Assembly (NCBI GenBank): GCA_037951165.1
Contig: JBBDHG010000061.1
Coordinates: 8,367,001-8,431,000, forward strand
DNA from: Lophius americanus
Taxonomy: Eukaryota > Chordata > Actinopteri > Lophiiformes > Lophiidae
Length of the DNA stretch: 64,000 nt
Direction: 5' to 3'
A model generated the notes under the pieces. That model ran no database searches and was not told the origin of the DNA. It was given only the letters and a program-made list of their open reading frames with translations. The position numbers and the translations under genes were made by a program. Position 1 is the stretch's first letter, and each line of letters begins with the position of its first letter. Below, in pieces: positions 1-10,993 of this stretch.

Positions 1-164
1 CCTCCCACAGTCCAGTTTTTAGGTCTTTACTCCCGAGACTTTGCCTATAGGAGTGAGTGCCATGGATGGATAGATGGACAGATGGATGATTTTGGTGGTC
101 CCAAGAACCTAACAGGGATTTTGTTTTCCTCTGTGTCTTTTTTCTCTATATTTCCTGTCCTAAG

Positions 165-3100
165 GTTTATTCCATAGAGCCATCATCCAAAGTGGATCAG
201 CTTTATCCAGCTGGGCTGTAAACTACCAACCAGTGAAGTACACTCGCATGTTAGCTGAGAAGGTTGGCTGCAACGTGCTTGACACAGTGGATATGGTATC
301 CTGCTTGCAGAAGAAGAGTGCAAAGGAGCTGGTGGAGCAAGACATCCAACCCGCCCGATACCGTGTAGCTTTCGGTCCTGTGATTGATGGAGACGTCATC
401 CCGGATGACCCAGAGATCCTGATGGAGCAGGGAGAGTTCCTCAACTATGATATAATGCTTGGTGTCAACCAGGGAGAAGGACTGCGCTTTGTGGAGAACG
501 TGATGGACCTGGAGGACGGCGTGTCTGGCAGCGACTTTGACTTTGCTGTGTCCGACTTCGTTGATAGTTTGTATGGCTACCCAGAGGGGAAGGACACGCT
601 GAGGGAGACAATTAAATTCATGTACACAGACTGGGCTGACAAGGACAACCCAGAGACCAGGAGGAAGACCCTGGTGGCTCTTTTTACTGACCACCAATGG
701 GTGGAGCCTTCAGTGGTTACGGCTGACCTACATGCTCGCTACGGCTCGCCTACTTACTTCTATGCCTTCTACCATCACTGCCAGAGCTTGATGAAGCCAG
801 TGTGGTCCGACTCAGCACATGGAGATGAGGTGCCGTATGTGTTTGGAATTCCGATGGTGGGACCAACCGACCTGTTCCCCTGTAACTTCTCCAGGAATGA
901 CATCATGCTCAGTGCCGTAGTTATGACTTACTGGACCAACTTCGCCAAGAGTGGGTGAGTAGATCTATGGAAAAAGGATATTCCAGCATGAATGTGTCTT
1001 ATTTTCATGCAGTGGCGTTGAAATATAACCCAGCATCCCATTTTACATTCCCAGTGCAAAACATTATGAACTTCAGTGGCACAAACGTTCTCCTACGTTG
1101 AAATTCTTAGCCAAACTTTACCTTTCCTTTATCATTAAAAAGAACTGAGCGATCGAGCCTTTAGTTATCTAATTTTTCTTTTTATTTGACAAGTAGTGTA
1201 TTAAAAGTCCATTAATTATCTTCATTTTTCAGGCACACTTTTTACTGTAAGATAGGTCTACGTCCCCTTAGTCCGAGGAATTTGAAAGAAAACAGTTTAA
1301 TTTAACACACAACACAAAAGGGATGCTTTACTATACAATCACATCAGAGGGCTGCAGAATATTCACAACACTTAATGAAAGCTTTTCCTTTTAAACGCTA
1401 AGTTGCCCTATTCTTTTTACATAAGAGCTATACTTTGGCTGACAGTGGCAAATGGGCTGCAACACTCAATTCAACAACAACCATCAACACACGCATGCCA
1501 AAACAGTCGCAACAAATCACATTAAGAAAAGAGATCTGCAACCGGCCATTTTAACAGCTTTTGTTTGTGACATTCTGACCGTTGTGTACACAGTTGCAGT
1601 GTGTTTGCCTCTGTTGGGCACCTTAGAGCTAGTTTAGTTGTCTCTAATTTAATTTAATTTTAATTTATTCTAATTGTCTAAATCTTAATGTATGTAACAG
1701 GTTTTCTTCACTTGGGCAGACTTTCCAAAGGTGTTAGTTTATGAAAGTTACAGCTCAACTCACATAGATGTTTAAAGCACTATTTAATAAAAAAAAGGTT
1801 TCATTGAAGAGAGTATTTGAAGCAGCAGTAAATCTGTGTTCAATAAATCTCTGATGACTTTGATGAAAGAGGTAGAGCAAATAATCATTGTAGAAATATG
1901 TATACAATTTTTTATCCATTTGAGCGTAGACTTTGTATTGAAATACCGGTACAACCTGTTAATGTAATTATATGAGGGACTCATATTTGGAATATGTACT
2001 CATTTAAATCTGAATCCTTCGGGTTTCTAGTGGAACTGTTGAGCTAGTTTTGCTTATGGCATTCTATCTTTCCTATCAGGTTTACAGGGGGATACCTTTG
2101 GGTACCCATGATGGATGAACTTTGAATTACTATTAGAAATGGTGGCAGTCTGGATTTTGGTTCCATATCTAGAATGACTCTTTGTGAACAAGCATAGCAA
2201 AGGTCACAGTAGGCTGTTTGTTGTGTAGGGATGAGGGAATGCTGAGCCCTTGAGGAGAGAGGGTGATATTACATTGTGTTGACCTTCTTCCCTTTCTTTT
2301 GTTGAAGAATTTCCTCTTGAACAGGGTTTCTGTCTCCACAACACAAGTGTTGAATGACTTGGTTGAAATCATTTTCATAAAAAAAGAAAACAGCCATAAC
2401 ATTAAAAAGAACCTGTGTCCTGACACCTCTCTATCAGAACACGCACACACATTTCTTTTTTCTTTTTTTTTTGGTGGGGGGGTATTTAAATGCACTTAAA
2501 AACAAACTGAATGTGGCAGTTTTTAATTAAAGCTTAATCTGAATTATTAATAAGTTGTGAGGATTTATCTTTCTTCCATCACATTAATTTCCTATGACTT
2601 ATTTTTTCTGTCTGTGACATGTATGTAGGGATCCTAACAAACCAGTACCACAGGACACCAAGTTCATCCACACCAAGGCCAACCGCTTCGAGGAGGTGGC
2701 CTGGTCCAAGTATGATCCCTATGACCAGCTGTACCTCCACATTGGCTTGAAGCCTCGTATCCGAGATCACTACCGGGCCACCAAGGTGGCTTTCTGGAAA
2801 CACCTGGTGCCCCATCTCTACAACCTCCACGACATGTTCCATTACTCCTCCACCACCACCAAAGTCACTCCACTGGATCCCACACAATCCAATGGTAAGA
2901 GGTCCAGCAGTACCGGCCGGCCCCCTTTATCCACTGGACACAATGAAGGTGAGGCCGGGAGGGAAATGGGTCCTCTTATCATGCCAAACCCAAGAGATTA
3001 CTCCACAGAGCTCAGTGTCACAATTGCTGTCGGGGCCTCACTCCTCTTCCTCAATGTCCTGGCCTTCGCCGCTTTGTACTACCGCAAAGACAAGCGCAGT

Positions 3101-3427
3101 CGGCAAGACACGTCCCAACAGCCCAGTCCCCAGTGTGACAGCAAAGGCAACAACGTGAGCCATACTAGCACGATTGACGAGACGCTTACGACCCAGCAGA
3201 GGAACCAATGTGAGGCCCTTCACAATCCTCTACATGTCTCGCCCACCCTGGACTACTCACTCAGCCAGCGTCGTTCCCCTGATGACATTCCTCTGATGAC
3301 GCCCAACAACATCACCATGATCCCCAACTCTCTGATGGGCCTCTCCAACATGAGTCCCTACAGCACCTTCCCTGCTGGTTACAGCTCTGCAGGCCTGCCC
3401 AGCACCCACTCCACCACACGAGTATAG
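165..3427 (+). CDS. nlgn3: Neuroligin 3, last two coding exons (5' part outside window)
   Basis: Postsynaptic adhesion protein that binds presynaptic neurexins. Two exons are visible: 165-954 (acceptor ctaag, donor gtgagt) and 2629-3427 (acceptor tatgtag, stop TAG). The phases match across the intron (GG|G, reading KSGDPNKP). The first exon encodes the C-terminal half of the catalytically inactive cholinesterase-like domain. The second finishes it (ending near LYNLHDMFHYSSTTTKV), then gives a Ser/Thr/Gly-rich stalk, one membrane segment (VTIAVGASLLFLNVLAFAAL), a cytoplasmic tail with RRSPDDIPLMTPNNITMIPN, and the PDZ-binding end HSTTRV. The tail reads AALYYRKDKR as in NLGN3, not AALYYKKDKR as in NLGN4. 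Fish have a and b copies, and which one this is cannot be decided here. No stop or frameshift was seen. Intron 955-2628 contains a short repeat at 1540-1605. Confidence 0.95.
1540..1605. repeat. Short copy of dispersed repeat family C in nlgn3 intron
   Basis: CGGCCATTTTAACAGCTTTT and ACATTCTGACCGTTGTGTAC closely match 20588-20631. Confidence 0.6.
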
Positions 3428-4430
3428 CCTGGAAGGAGGCAAGACGAGACGTGGAAGGGAAGAGTGACATTAGTACAACATGGAAATGTAAAGATGTATT
3501 AAGGATGTATAGGTAAAATAGGCTTGAATATGTTACTTTTTTTTCTTTTCCACAGGTGTACAACCACCGAACATCCTGCCTTTGCTCTCTCATTATAGGA
3601 GGTCTAACTGCAGAGTCATTTTATAATAACCATTTTCAAACGCAGTCAAAAAGATAAAAAGTGCATTTCATTTTCCACTTTGGCTTTTTTGGAACTTTAC
3701 CTAGCAAGAACTTAGCATAATGTTTATACAGCTGGATTTGTAATGGAAGCTTTTTCTTACTCTGTGACATGTATTTCGATCTCGTGGAACAAAGTGACAT
3801 TCAACCGTTATGGGGAACGTGATGAAATCTGGAGAAAGCCGAAAAGCAGTATTACTATGATCAAGCTATTTTCTACATATTTCTCATGGTACATTGCTTA
3901 TTATGAATATGTATTTTTACTGTTATTAATTTAAAATGCCTTGTAATTTGCTCACATAAGGAGTAACTTGGAATCATTACATTGCGGATTGTGATAAAAA
4001 TGTATTCACAATATTTCTGTCTGGTAATACAAAATATAGCAATCGCATGTGTGCATGTGTTGGGTGCGCGAGTGGGAGCATTTGTGTAGGAGTGTGTGTG
4101 GGTGTGTGATTAGGCGTGAGTATGTGTGATTGGGTGTGAGTAAGTGTGATTGGGGGTGCACACTATACAACTGTAAATTAGCCATTGTTTTGAAATTACC
4201 AATTCAGTTTTGCATATGTAGTGTTATGTAATCTGTTGTAGTCTTTCTGTAACTTTGCTATATATTTTTATTTCACATGTCTATGATTTTGCTTCATTCT
4301 TCATGAAAATATAACATCTGCTTTACTATAAATAGAATTGTTTAAAATGTGTTTTCCTATCGACCTAGTCCATGGTTCATTAGGCTTGGCTTCTTTGTAT
4401 TAAATAAACTTAGATCTACACTTAATTTGT
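3428..4430 (+). other. nlgn3: nlgn3 3' untranslated region with polyadenylation signal
   Basis: AT-rich non-coding sequence follows the nlgn3 stop. A canonical AATAAA lies at 4403-4408, so the transcript probably ends near 4430. A GT-rich low-complexity stretch at 4040-4165 falls inside this UTR. The end position is inferred. Confidence 0.6.
4040..4165. repeat. Imperfect GT-rich microsatellite
   Basis: Repeated short units of the form GTGTGAT/TGGGTGTGAG in the nlgn3 3' UTR region. It is degenerate, with no clean repeat count. Confidence 0.7.
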
Positions 4431-5003
4431 CGTTTGTTTATGAATACTGTAAGGTTTACAGAAAAATAACTGTAATTACAAAGTTATTGGATGTATACCA
4501 CCTCAATTATTCACATTTTAAAGGATATCCTTAAAGCTTAAAATTATTGCTCTTTCACCAAGAGATCTGTGCATAACAAAATATATATGACGGTCACACT
4601 TTATTGAATGGACATGATACTGATCAAGTGCTGAGATTTGATTTCTCTGAAACTATCCTCCTGTTGTTTGATCTTAATGAGACAACTATTAAAAGAATTT
4701 TGGAACTAAAGATGAGTCTTGTCAAAAGTGGGCATTTGATCACGCTCCAGAATATGGACCATACAGGTAAGTATAGTAGATTATACCTAACCTGGTCTGT
4801 GTCAGTCCCCTTCTCAAAAGAGTAATAGAAATCGGCGAAATAGTTTTTGTGTAATTTGAGAAAATGTTGAAAAATGCCTTAAGGAAACTTATACAAATTC
4901 TTGGATCCTACTTTTTTTTAACTGGATATGCACTAGAATTTACTGGGTTGTGTCCCACCCTGTGTCTATCCCTTTCAATCAGATTTATGAAAATCCACCC
5001 AGT

Positions 5004-5322
5004 GAATGGAAAATGGACTGTACTTATATAGCGCTTTTCTAGTCTGCTCGACCACTCAAAGCACTTTTACAACACAAGCCATCATTCACCCATTCACACG
5101 AACATTCACACAGTGATGATAGAGGATGCTGCAAGGTGCCAAATGCTCATTAGGAGCGGTAACCATTCACGCCATCGTTCAAGCATTAATGGAACAGCCA
5201 TTGGGCGCAACTTGTGGTTCAGTATCTTGCTCAAGGACACTTCGACATGTGGACTGCAGTGGCCGGGGATCGAACTACAGACGTTCAGATAAGTGGACGA
5301 CCACTTTATTAACTGAGCCGCC
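5004..5322 (-). mobile_element. tRNA-derived SINE, family A (copy 1)
   Basis: Same family as 15768-16087. Read on the minus strand it begins with a tRNA-like head (GGCTCAGTTAATAAAGTGG, then an altered B box TAGTTCGATCC). It continues through a conserved body (GAGCAAGATACTGAACC; ACCATTCACGCC complement) and ends with a 3' part whose complement reads GCGCTTTTCTAGTCTGC and AAATGGACTGTACTTATA. The head resemblance and the two dispersed copies support a SINE. It is diverged and probably inactive. Confidence 0.8.
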
Positions 5323-6295
5323 TTCGCCCTTCGTCGTCTTGTGTTATTATTTATATTGTATTATTGTTATTATATTATTGGCGAATACCTCCACCAAGCA
5401 AATAATAAACCCTACTATGGTGATGCCATGGCCTTCATAATCTGCCTTTGTTGATCTTGTCATGAACGTGATGTTTATGATGTTTTCTCTCATAGCCCTC
5501 CTCAAAAAGAAACTTAGTTGGATTCATATCGTCTTCCATTTCAACCTCATAATTTGGTTCCCCACTTCAGGATCAACATTTACACAAAATTTCATTGAAT
5601 ATCTTTCAAAAATTTCTGAGTTATCCTGATCACAAACAGATCACATCCACGTCATCACATCACCTTCCACATTTACCTCGTCTTACATCCCACCATGCCA
5701 TAAGTAACATTACATTACATAGTGCCTAGCTGAGGATTAACTGAGTTGGAAGTTACATTAGCCCTGGTGGGAACCTCTCTTGCATGCTACTACACAAGTT
5801 AAACAGCTCTGGGGGAGTAGCAGCTACAGCACACGTGAAGTTTTTTTTATATCAGGTTCTTTGTGGCTCCAGAGGAAGTTCCTTTTTAAAGGAAATCGTT
5901 TCATTTGCTTGGAGCTGAACTCTTAAGGTTTATTTCTTTGAATTGAGAACATCTGGTGGCTTGAATATACCAGTCCTCTGTGACTCACTCCTCATCCCCT
6001 GTTGAGTCCAAAAAGTTGAGGCTACATTAGCTGCGAACATTGCAACTTTATGTGTTAGAGGTAACTTAGAAATATGATTTGGAAGCGTCCATTAATCAAA
6101 TGAAATGAGTGAGCTGTAAAATATTTTAATCTGGAAAGACCACTGAAAAGGTTGGCTTTGCATTTTATAAATGCTTAGTGTTTTCTGTTGTAAGTTACAG
6201 CAATCTTTCAATGCCATTGACTGCCAAAATATGTCTAACCTCCCGTAACTGAGAAAATTGCTGGCTCGGCAAATAACTCAGCACTCACTCACTTA
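5323..6295. other. Intergenic, with possible old repeat remnant at 5540-5665
   Basis: No gene seen. The segment around 5565-5660 (TTCATTGAATATCTTTC ... ATCCTGATCACAAACAGA) resembles the segment at 51930-52005 (TGGAAATCTGTTCAGC ... AATCCTGATTATTC). Both look like remnants of one old dispersed repeat. The similarity is partial. Confidence 0.4.
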
Positions 6296-6620
6296 TCTTC
6301 TTAGTGCCGTCTGGCACAGGCGATGGTATGGGATCTCCATTTGACTCATCTACTGCTTGTCCGGGAATGTCTCAAGAATTCGTGCTTTTAGCTCTTTTTT
6401 AGCCGTTTTGGTTTCTCTGGGCTGGTCTTTTTCGCCTGAGGTCTCGAGAGGAAGTGTTCTGGGCATTGAAGTAGGTGAAATGCGCAGAACATGTCCCAAC
6501 CATGTCCTGCCGCGTATTTTCACCAATACTGTCCTGCTACGAAGATCTTCATTTGAGATTATGTTTGGCCAAAAGATCTTGAGGATACGTTTAAATTTCT
6601 TGGGTAAAAGCATGCTGAGG
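6296..6620 (-). mobile_element. Non-LTR retrotransposon C-terminal fragment
   Basis: An 87-residue minus-strand reading frame at 6350-6613 contains NIISNEDLRSRT, then RTWLGHVLRI and ETSGEKDQPRETKTAKKELKA. This pattern (an 'isNeeLr.rt' stretch, a 'w.GH.lR' stretch, then a basic tail) is the region downstream of reverse transcriptase in several LINE clades. The rest of the element is missing, so it is a dead fragment. Clade not assigned. Confidence 0.6.
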
Positions 6621-7079
6621 ATGGAATAGCAATTACAAGCTTTAAGACTTTGTAAACAAAGACTATTTGGGTGGTTTCGATAGTTGGGTTGTCAACAACT
6701 AATGTGATGAGGCTGTTTCAGGTGAGGAACAGTGCCAGCTCCGCCCCGGGATTTGAAAAAGTCCCGGGGCGGGACAAGGGGCGGCTTTCGACACAATACA
6801 ATGGGCATATTTATTAAATGAAAATGTATTAAATTTTGATTTGGAATGGAAGATAAATACACCAGTCCAAATGTTAGGAGTAGGTAAGGATCAAGGATTG
6901 AGGTTGTCTGACTGAGTTTAGCAGAGCTGTTGTTACTGACATAAAATAGATCGGTTACACAATGAAGATATCGGGAAAAAACAGTGAAAGCAAATTCGAG
7001 GGGCTGACTTATGATCGGTTGACAGCATAGGTTCATGCCAAGAAAGAATTTGTTGCATTACATTCGTGCTTTTATTATG
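6621..7079. other. Intergenic, holding a GC-rich inverted repeat at 6741-6772
   Basis: No gene seen. Arms CCGCCCCGGGA (6741-6751) and TCCCGGGGCGG (6762-6772) are perfect complements around a 10-nt A-rich spacer, in otherwise AT-rich DNA. Confidence 0.7.
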
Positions 7080-7930
7080 TTGATGGAGAAAAATACAGGA
7101 GAGAACTACAGAGTATGTTTTTAAATATAGAGAAAGCATATGATTAGAGTTGTAAGAAGTATGTTAGAGCATAAGTATGAGAGCAGCGTAACAGCAAGAA
7201 GAGTGTGTGGTACGAATGACTGAATTGTCCTTTCTTGTTTGCAATGGTGATGGATAGGGTGGCGGATGAGGTAAGGGAGGGGAAGGGACATCGTGATAAG
7301 CAGCGAGTTTAGAGAGCAGGTTGTGCTGAGCTTGGAGAGATGGAGTTCTGCTTTGGAAGCAAGGGGAATGAAGGTTAGAAGCAACAAGGCAGAATGCATG
7401 TGTGAATGAGGAGTGTGGTAAGGAGTGCAAGGAGTGGATGTGTTAAAGGTAAATCAGAGTTAAAGGTACCTGGGGTGGACTTTGTAGGGTAATGGAGAGT
7501 ATGTGTGTGATACGAGGAAGAGAGTGCAGGCAGAATTGGGGGTGGGGGGGTGGGGAGTCTCTGGAGTGATTCGTGAAAGGAAGGTCACAGAAAGAGTGAA
7601 AGGGAAAGTGTATTAGACAGGTGTGATACAACAATTGTTGCACAGATTGGATACAGGGTCGTTAACAAAGAGGCAGGAAGCACAGTTAGAAGAGGCAGTG
7701 CTGAGAATGCTGAGGTTTGCAGTAAGAGTGACAAAGGTGGACAGGATAAGGGATGAGCATTATAGAGGGATGGTGCACATTAGACATTGAGTTGGTATGA
7801 GCACATCCAGAGGAGAGATGTCGGACATGCTAAGTTCTAAGCTAAGCTAAATGCTAAGTTCAGCATGGAGCTTCCAGGGAGGAGGAAACAAAACAAGCCA
7901 ACGAGCAGGTACATGACAGAAGAAGATAGA
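7080..7930 (+). mobile_element. Decayed RTE-type LINE (reverse transcriptase and C-terminus)
   Basis: Reading across frames on the plus strand recovers typical RTE-clade order: an 'NIEKAYD' stretch near 7115, 'VMDRVADEVR' near 7250, 'LERWSSALEARGMKVRSNKAECM' near 7335-7400, 'VKGKVY' near 7595, 'TKRQEAQLEEAVLRMLRF' near 7660, 'KVDRIRDEHYRG' near 7735 and 'MELPGRRK' near 7870. Many stops and frameshifts show it is inactive. The same clade recurs at 42025-42620. Confidence 0.75.
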
Positions 7931-8757
7931 TAGATAGATCCAAGAGATGGACAAAATCATCTCAGTAAGTACAATTGTAAATGGTAGTAGGTTGGGCTTG
8001 GTACTGCAGCAGTCAACCATCATCTGCTGCTCAACACCAGCAGAGCAGGAGTTATTTTGTCCTGCACCATGAGGTGAACTCTTCCACCATGCCCCTGTAT
8101 CCCCCTCCTGCTCTCCCCTGATACACCCAACAATCGCTGAATCGTCCTAGAACTTCTGCATGGGGCATGTCTCGGAGTTGTACCTGATGCCTGAGGTGTG
8201 GAGGAGAAACAAGAGAAAGTACAGTCAACTGTGGTGCTCAAGTGCTGCTCACCACAGTTTCAGAGATGCAGTCCCTCACTCTGAAGTCTTCCTGTGAGGT
8301 AGTCATGAGGTGATCCACGTCACCAGGTGTTGGTCATTGCAGTCAACTTGTCTCCGAGGAGGGGGACTGGGTGGTGTTAAAGGCGATTGACAAGTCAAAG
8401 AAGTGATCCTCACAGCACCGCTTTCCTTGTCCAAATGGGAGTTGGCTCTAGAGGCAGAGGACCAGAGGAAATGCAGACGAAGAATACCCTCTGTTAACCA
8501 CTAATCTCGAGCAGACAATGAAAATGGAGAAAAAAACTTGATTTGGCTTTAGAGGGATTAGAGTAATCACTATTCTTGCAATTATTAATAAGGTCTATTG
8601 TAATTTGGGTCACGATTATTTTGTTGTTATAAAAATGTGGGTTACGAGAAATAAAGTTTAGGAACAAGTGGTCTGGAACATACGCTTTAATGATTAGAAA
8701 ATACCTTTTTAGGAAGTGTATCTAGGTTGGAACCCTCTGATTTGACCGGTTGCTATG

Positions 8758-8793
8758 AGAGAGAGAGAGAGAGAGAGAGCGCGAGAGAGAGAG
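8758..8793. repeat. (GA)n microsatellite
   Basis: Nearly pure GA dinucleotides with a GCGC interruption. Confidence 0.9.
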
Positions 8794-10346
8794 CCATAGA
8801 CCTTCTCTCAATTGTTATAAAACATATTATATATATGTTTGTATACTTTTGGTCAATTGATTAGATCATCTTGAGAGACAATCAAACTTGCAACCCTCAT
8901 GGAGCTCAACAACAAGTGGAGCTCAACAACAAATACTTTAGGCTTTAGCTAGGAGGACATTGCCTTTCAATCCTTTTAGGACTGAGCCTGACTTGATTTT
9001 ATCCTCCTCAAAGATCTTGTTTGTTTGATGACATTTTGTTTTTTTCAAAGATAACATAAGGCACATTAACATTACACGGATAGGAGGTGGGGCAAACATT
9101 GTTGCAGGGCTCTCTCCTCTCCTGTATAAAAACATGCACATTATCATTTTCAGTGTGCAAATATTGGCCAATGTATTAATCACCAAGCAAACATTCATAT
9201 AAGCAAATCCAAGAGAAAGCACTGTGGCAAACAAACTACACACAATCATATAGACTACACTGATATCATTATAAAACACAAGCAAAGCATGATCCTGATA
9301 TAGGTGCCATTTTCTATCTGATTATGGAAAATATATATTGATCTGTGCATTCTACTAGCATTTGCAGCTTACTTGAAAGCCTTGAGAATGACCAAAAACA
9401 GTTCATGCATGAACAACATATTTAGATGATCTTATTAGGTGTTACCCAATAATTAATTATCTGAGCTGCTCTCATCCATAATCGCTGACTGCTAAGCTGT
9501 ATGTATGAAATATAGTGTATTAATAAATCAACAAATTGACTCTCATTTGCCGCCCAAGCTACCAAGCCACTCCGACTTGTCCCCGTCCTCCACTCCAATC
9601 TCATCTTTTGAATGTCAACATAATTGCTAATTCACGTCTCTCTGGTAAAGCTGAAAGCCATTCCATGCACTCACAAACAGCACAGAGGTTAATAATGCTT
9701 CACTTGTACTCGCTGCCTCTATCGTCAGCATGCTTTTCTGTTCTTCACGTCAGCTTAACAAGGCTGATGTCATTAATACTGTGGACATACTAATTGCTTG
9801 ATCTGTTATGTTTTGAGTTTTTTTAGAGACTAAAACTTAATTTCTGAGGGCACTACGATTCCTCATTATTTGGAAGCTGCCTCTATAGTAACCAAGGATA
9901 CCGTTAAAAATAGAGTTTTTAAGTTTTTAATATTGTATTTAATATATTTATATGAGTCATTTCATAAAGTTGATCATCAATGTATTTTATGATATTCAAT
10001 GAAGTCTATGGAATAAAATGGAAAGCAAAATTAGGATGACAGCTTCCCCCCTCCCCAAAAAAAAGATAGCATGGTGTTTACTCCATCTTCACACTGGCTT
10101 CTTTGTACTGAATCCAGCTTTGACATCAACTAGGTCAAACATGGGAGAGGGAGGGAAAGAGGGTAGCAGCTGGACCCGGCCGTCAATGTCACCCTTGTTA
10201 GTCAACTTCATCAATGTCAGTCAGTGGCGTTCAATCTATTTCACTCTTTCATCCAAGGATACTTCTTATCGCTGCCTGTTCCTGAAGATGCTGCACTGAG
10301 GACCCTCTGATGGACCCTCTGATGCTAGATGTTCATCCATCTAGCA

Positions 10347-10424
10347 TGTGTGTGTTTGTGTGTGTGTGTGTGTGTGTGCGTGCGTGTGTGTGTGTACGTG
10401 TGTGTGTATGGTTGTGTGTGTTTA
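10347..10424. repeat. (GT)n microsatellite
   Basis: GT/TG dinucleotide run with interruptions, about 430 bp upstream of the plp1 TATA-like element. It accounts for the low-complexity open frames on both strands here. Confidence 0.95.
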
Positions 10425-10792
10425 CGAACAGATAACATGAGCATGTTTGTGATCAAAAAAGTAAGGAAATCTATGAAATGCTCCTTCCAAATGAACGTAA
10501 ACAAACAAACATTATTTAACAACACTGTGGTGAAAAATAAAATCTAAATCGTCTTTTGTTTGAAAAGCCACTGCACATCTGCAATTATCTTTCAGAATTT
10601 TGTAATGAAAAAAGGCATAATCACATAAAAAGTGAGCATACAAAAGCACAAATTTTATGACATTATCTACCATATTTTTTATTGTACTGAAGGAGATTCA
10701 CAAGTATTTGTCCAAAAGCACAGAAAATATTGCCAAATAATAATAAAAAAGTCATATTAGAATTTGTGAGCTTCTCCATGTCCGTCCTGCAC

Positions 10793-10993
10793 TATAAATA
10801 ATGACTGGCAGCTAAAATGGGAGTTTGTGACTTTAAGATGTGACTTGGGGAGATGTGGCCTATCTATTGTTGATGAGACAAAAGCGCAAGTCAGATTCAT
10901 ATAGGGGTGGCGGGGATTAACTTCTCATATCCTCATATCACCATCACAAAGCTACCCTGCAAACTTCAATAACCCCCTATCTTCTTTCTGGAC
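10793..10993 (+). promoter_or_regulatory. plp1: Candidate plp1 promoter and 5' UTR
   Basis: TATAAATA lies at 10793-10800, about 200 bp before the plp1 start codon. This would place a transcription start near 10822 and a 5' UTR of about 170 nt. No upstream ATG in a strong context was seen between the predicted start and the plp1 ATG. The transcription start is inferred. Confidence 0.5.

Larger units (their letters stand above)
7931..10785. other. Intergenic region without recognisable genes
   Basis: Contains an imperfect GA microsatellite (8758-8793) and a GT microsatellite (10347-10424). The moderately GC-rich stretch 8000-8470 may be an old repeat, but no protein could be recognised in it. 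Open frames here are short and lack domains. Confidence 0.6.

Noticed and set aside
251..697. 148-residue minus-strand frame
   Set aside because: Antisense shadow of the nlgn3 exon at 165-954.
10325..10547. Cys/Val-rich and His/Thr-rich frames on both strands
   Set aside because: Produced by the GT microsatellite.
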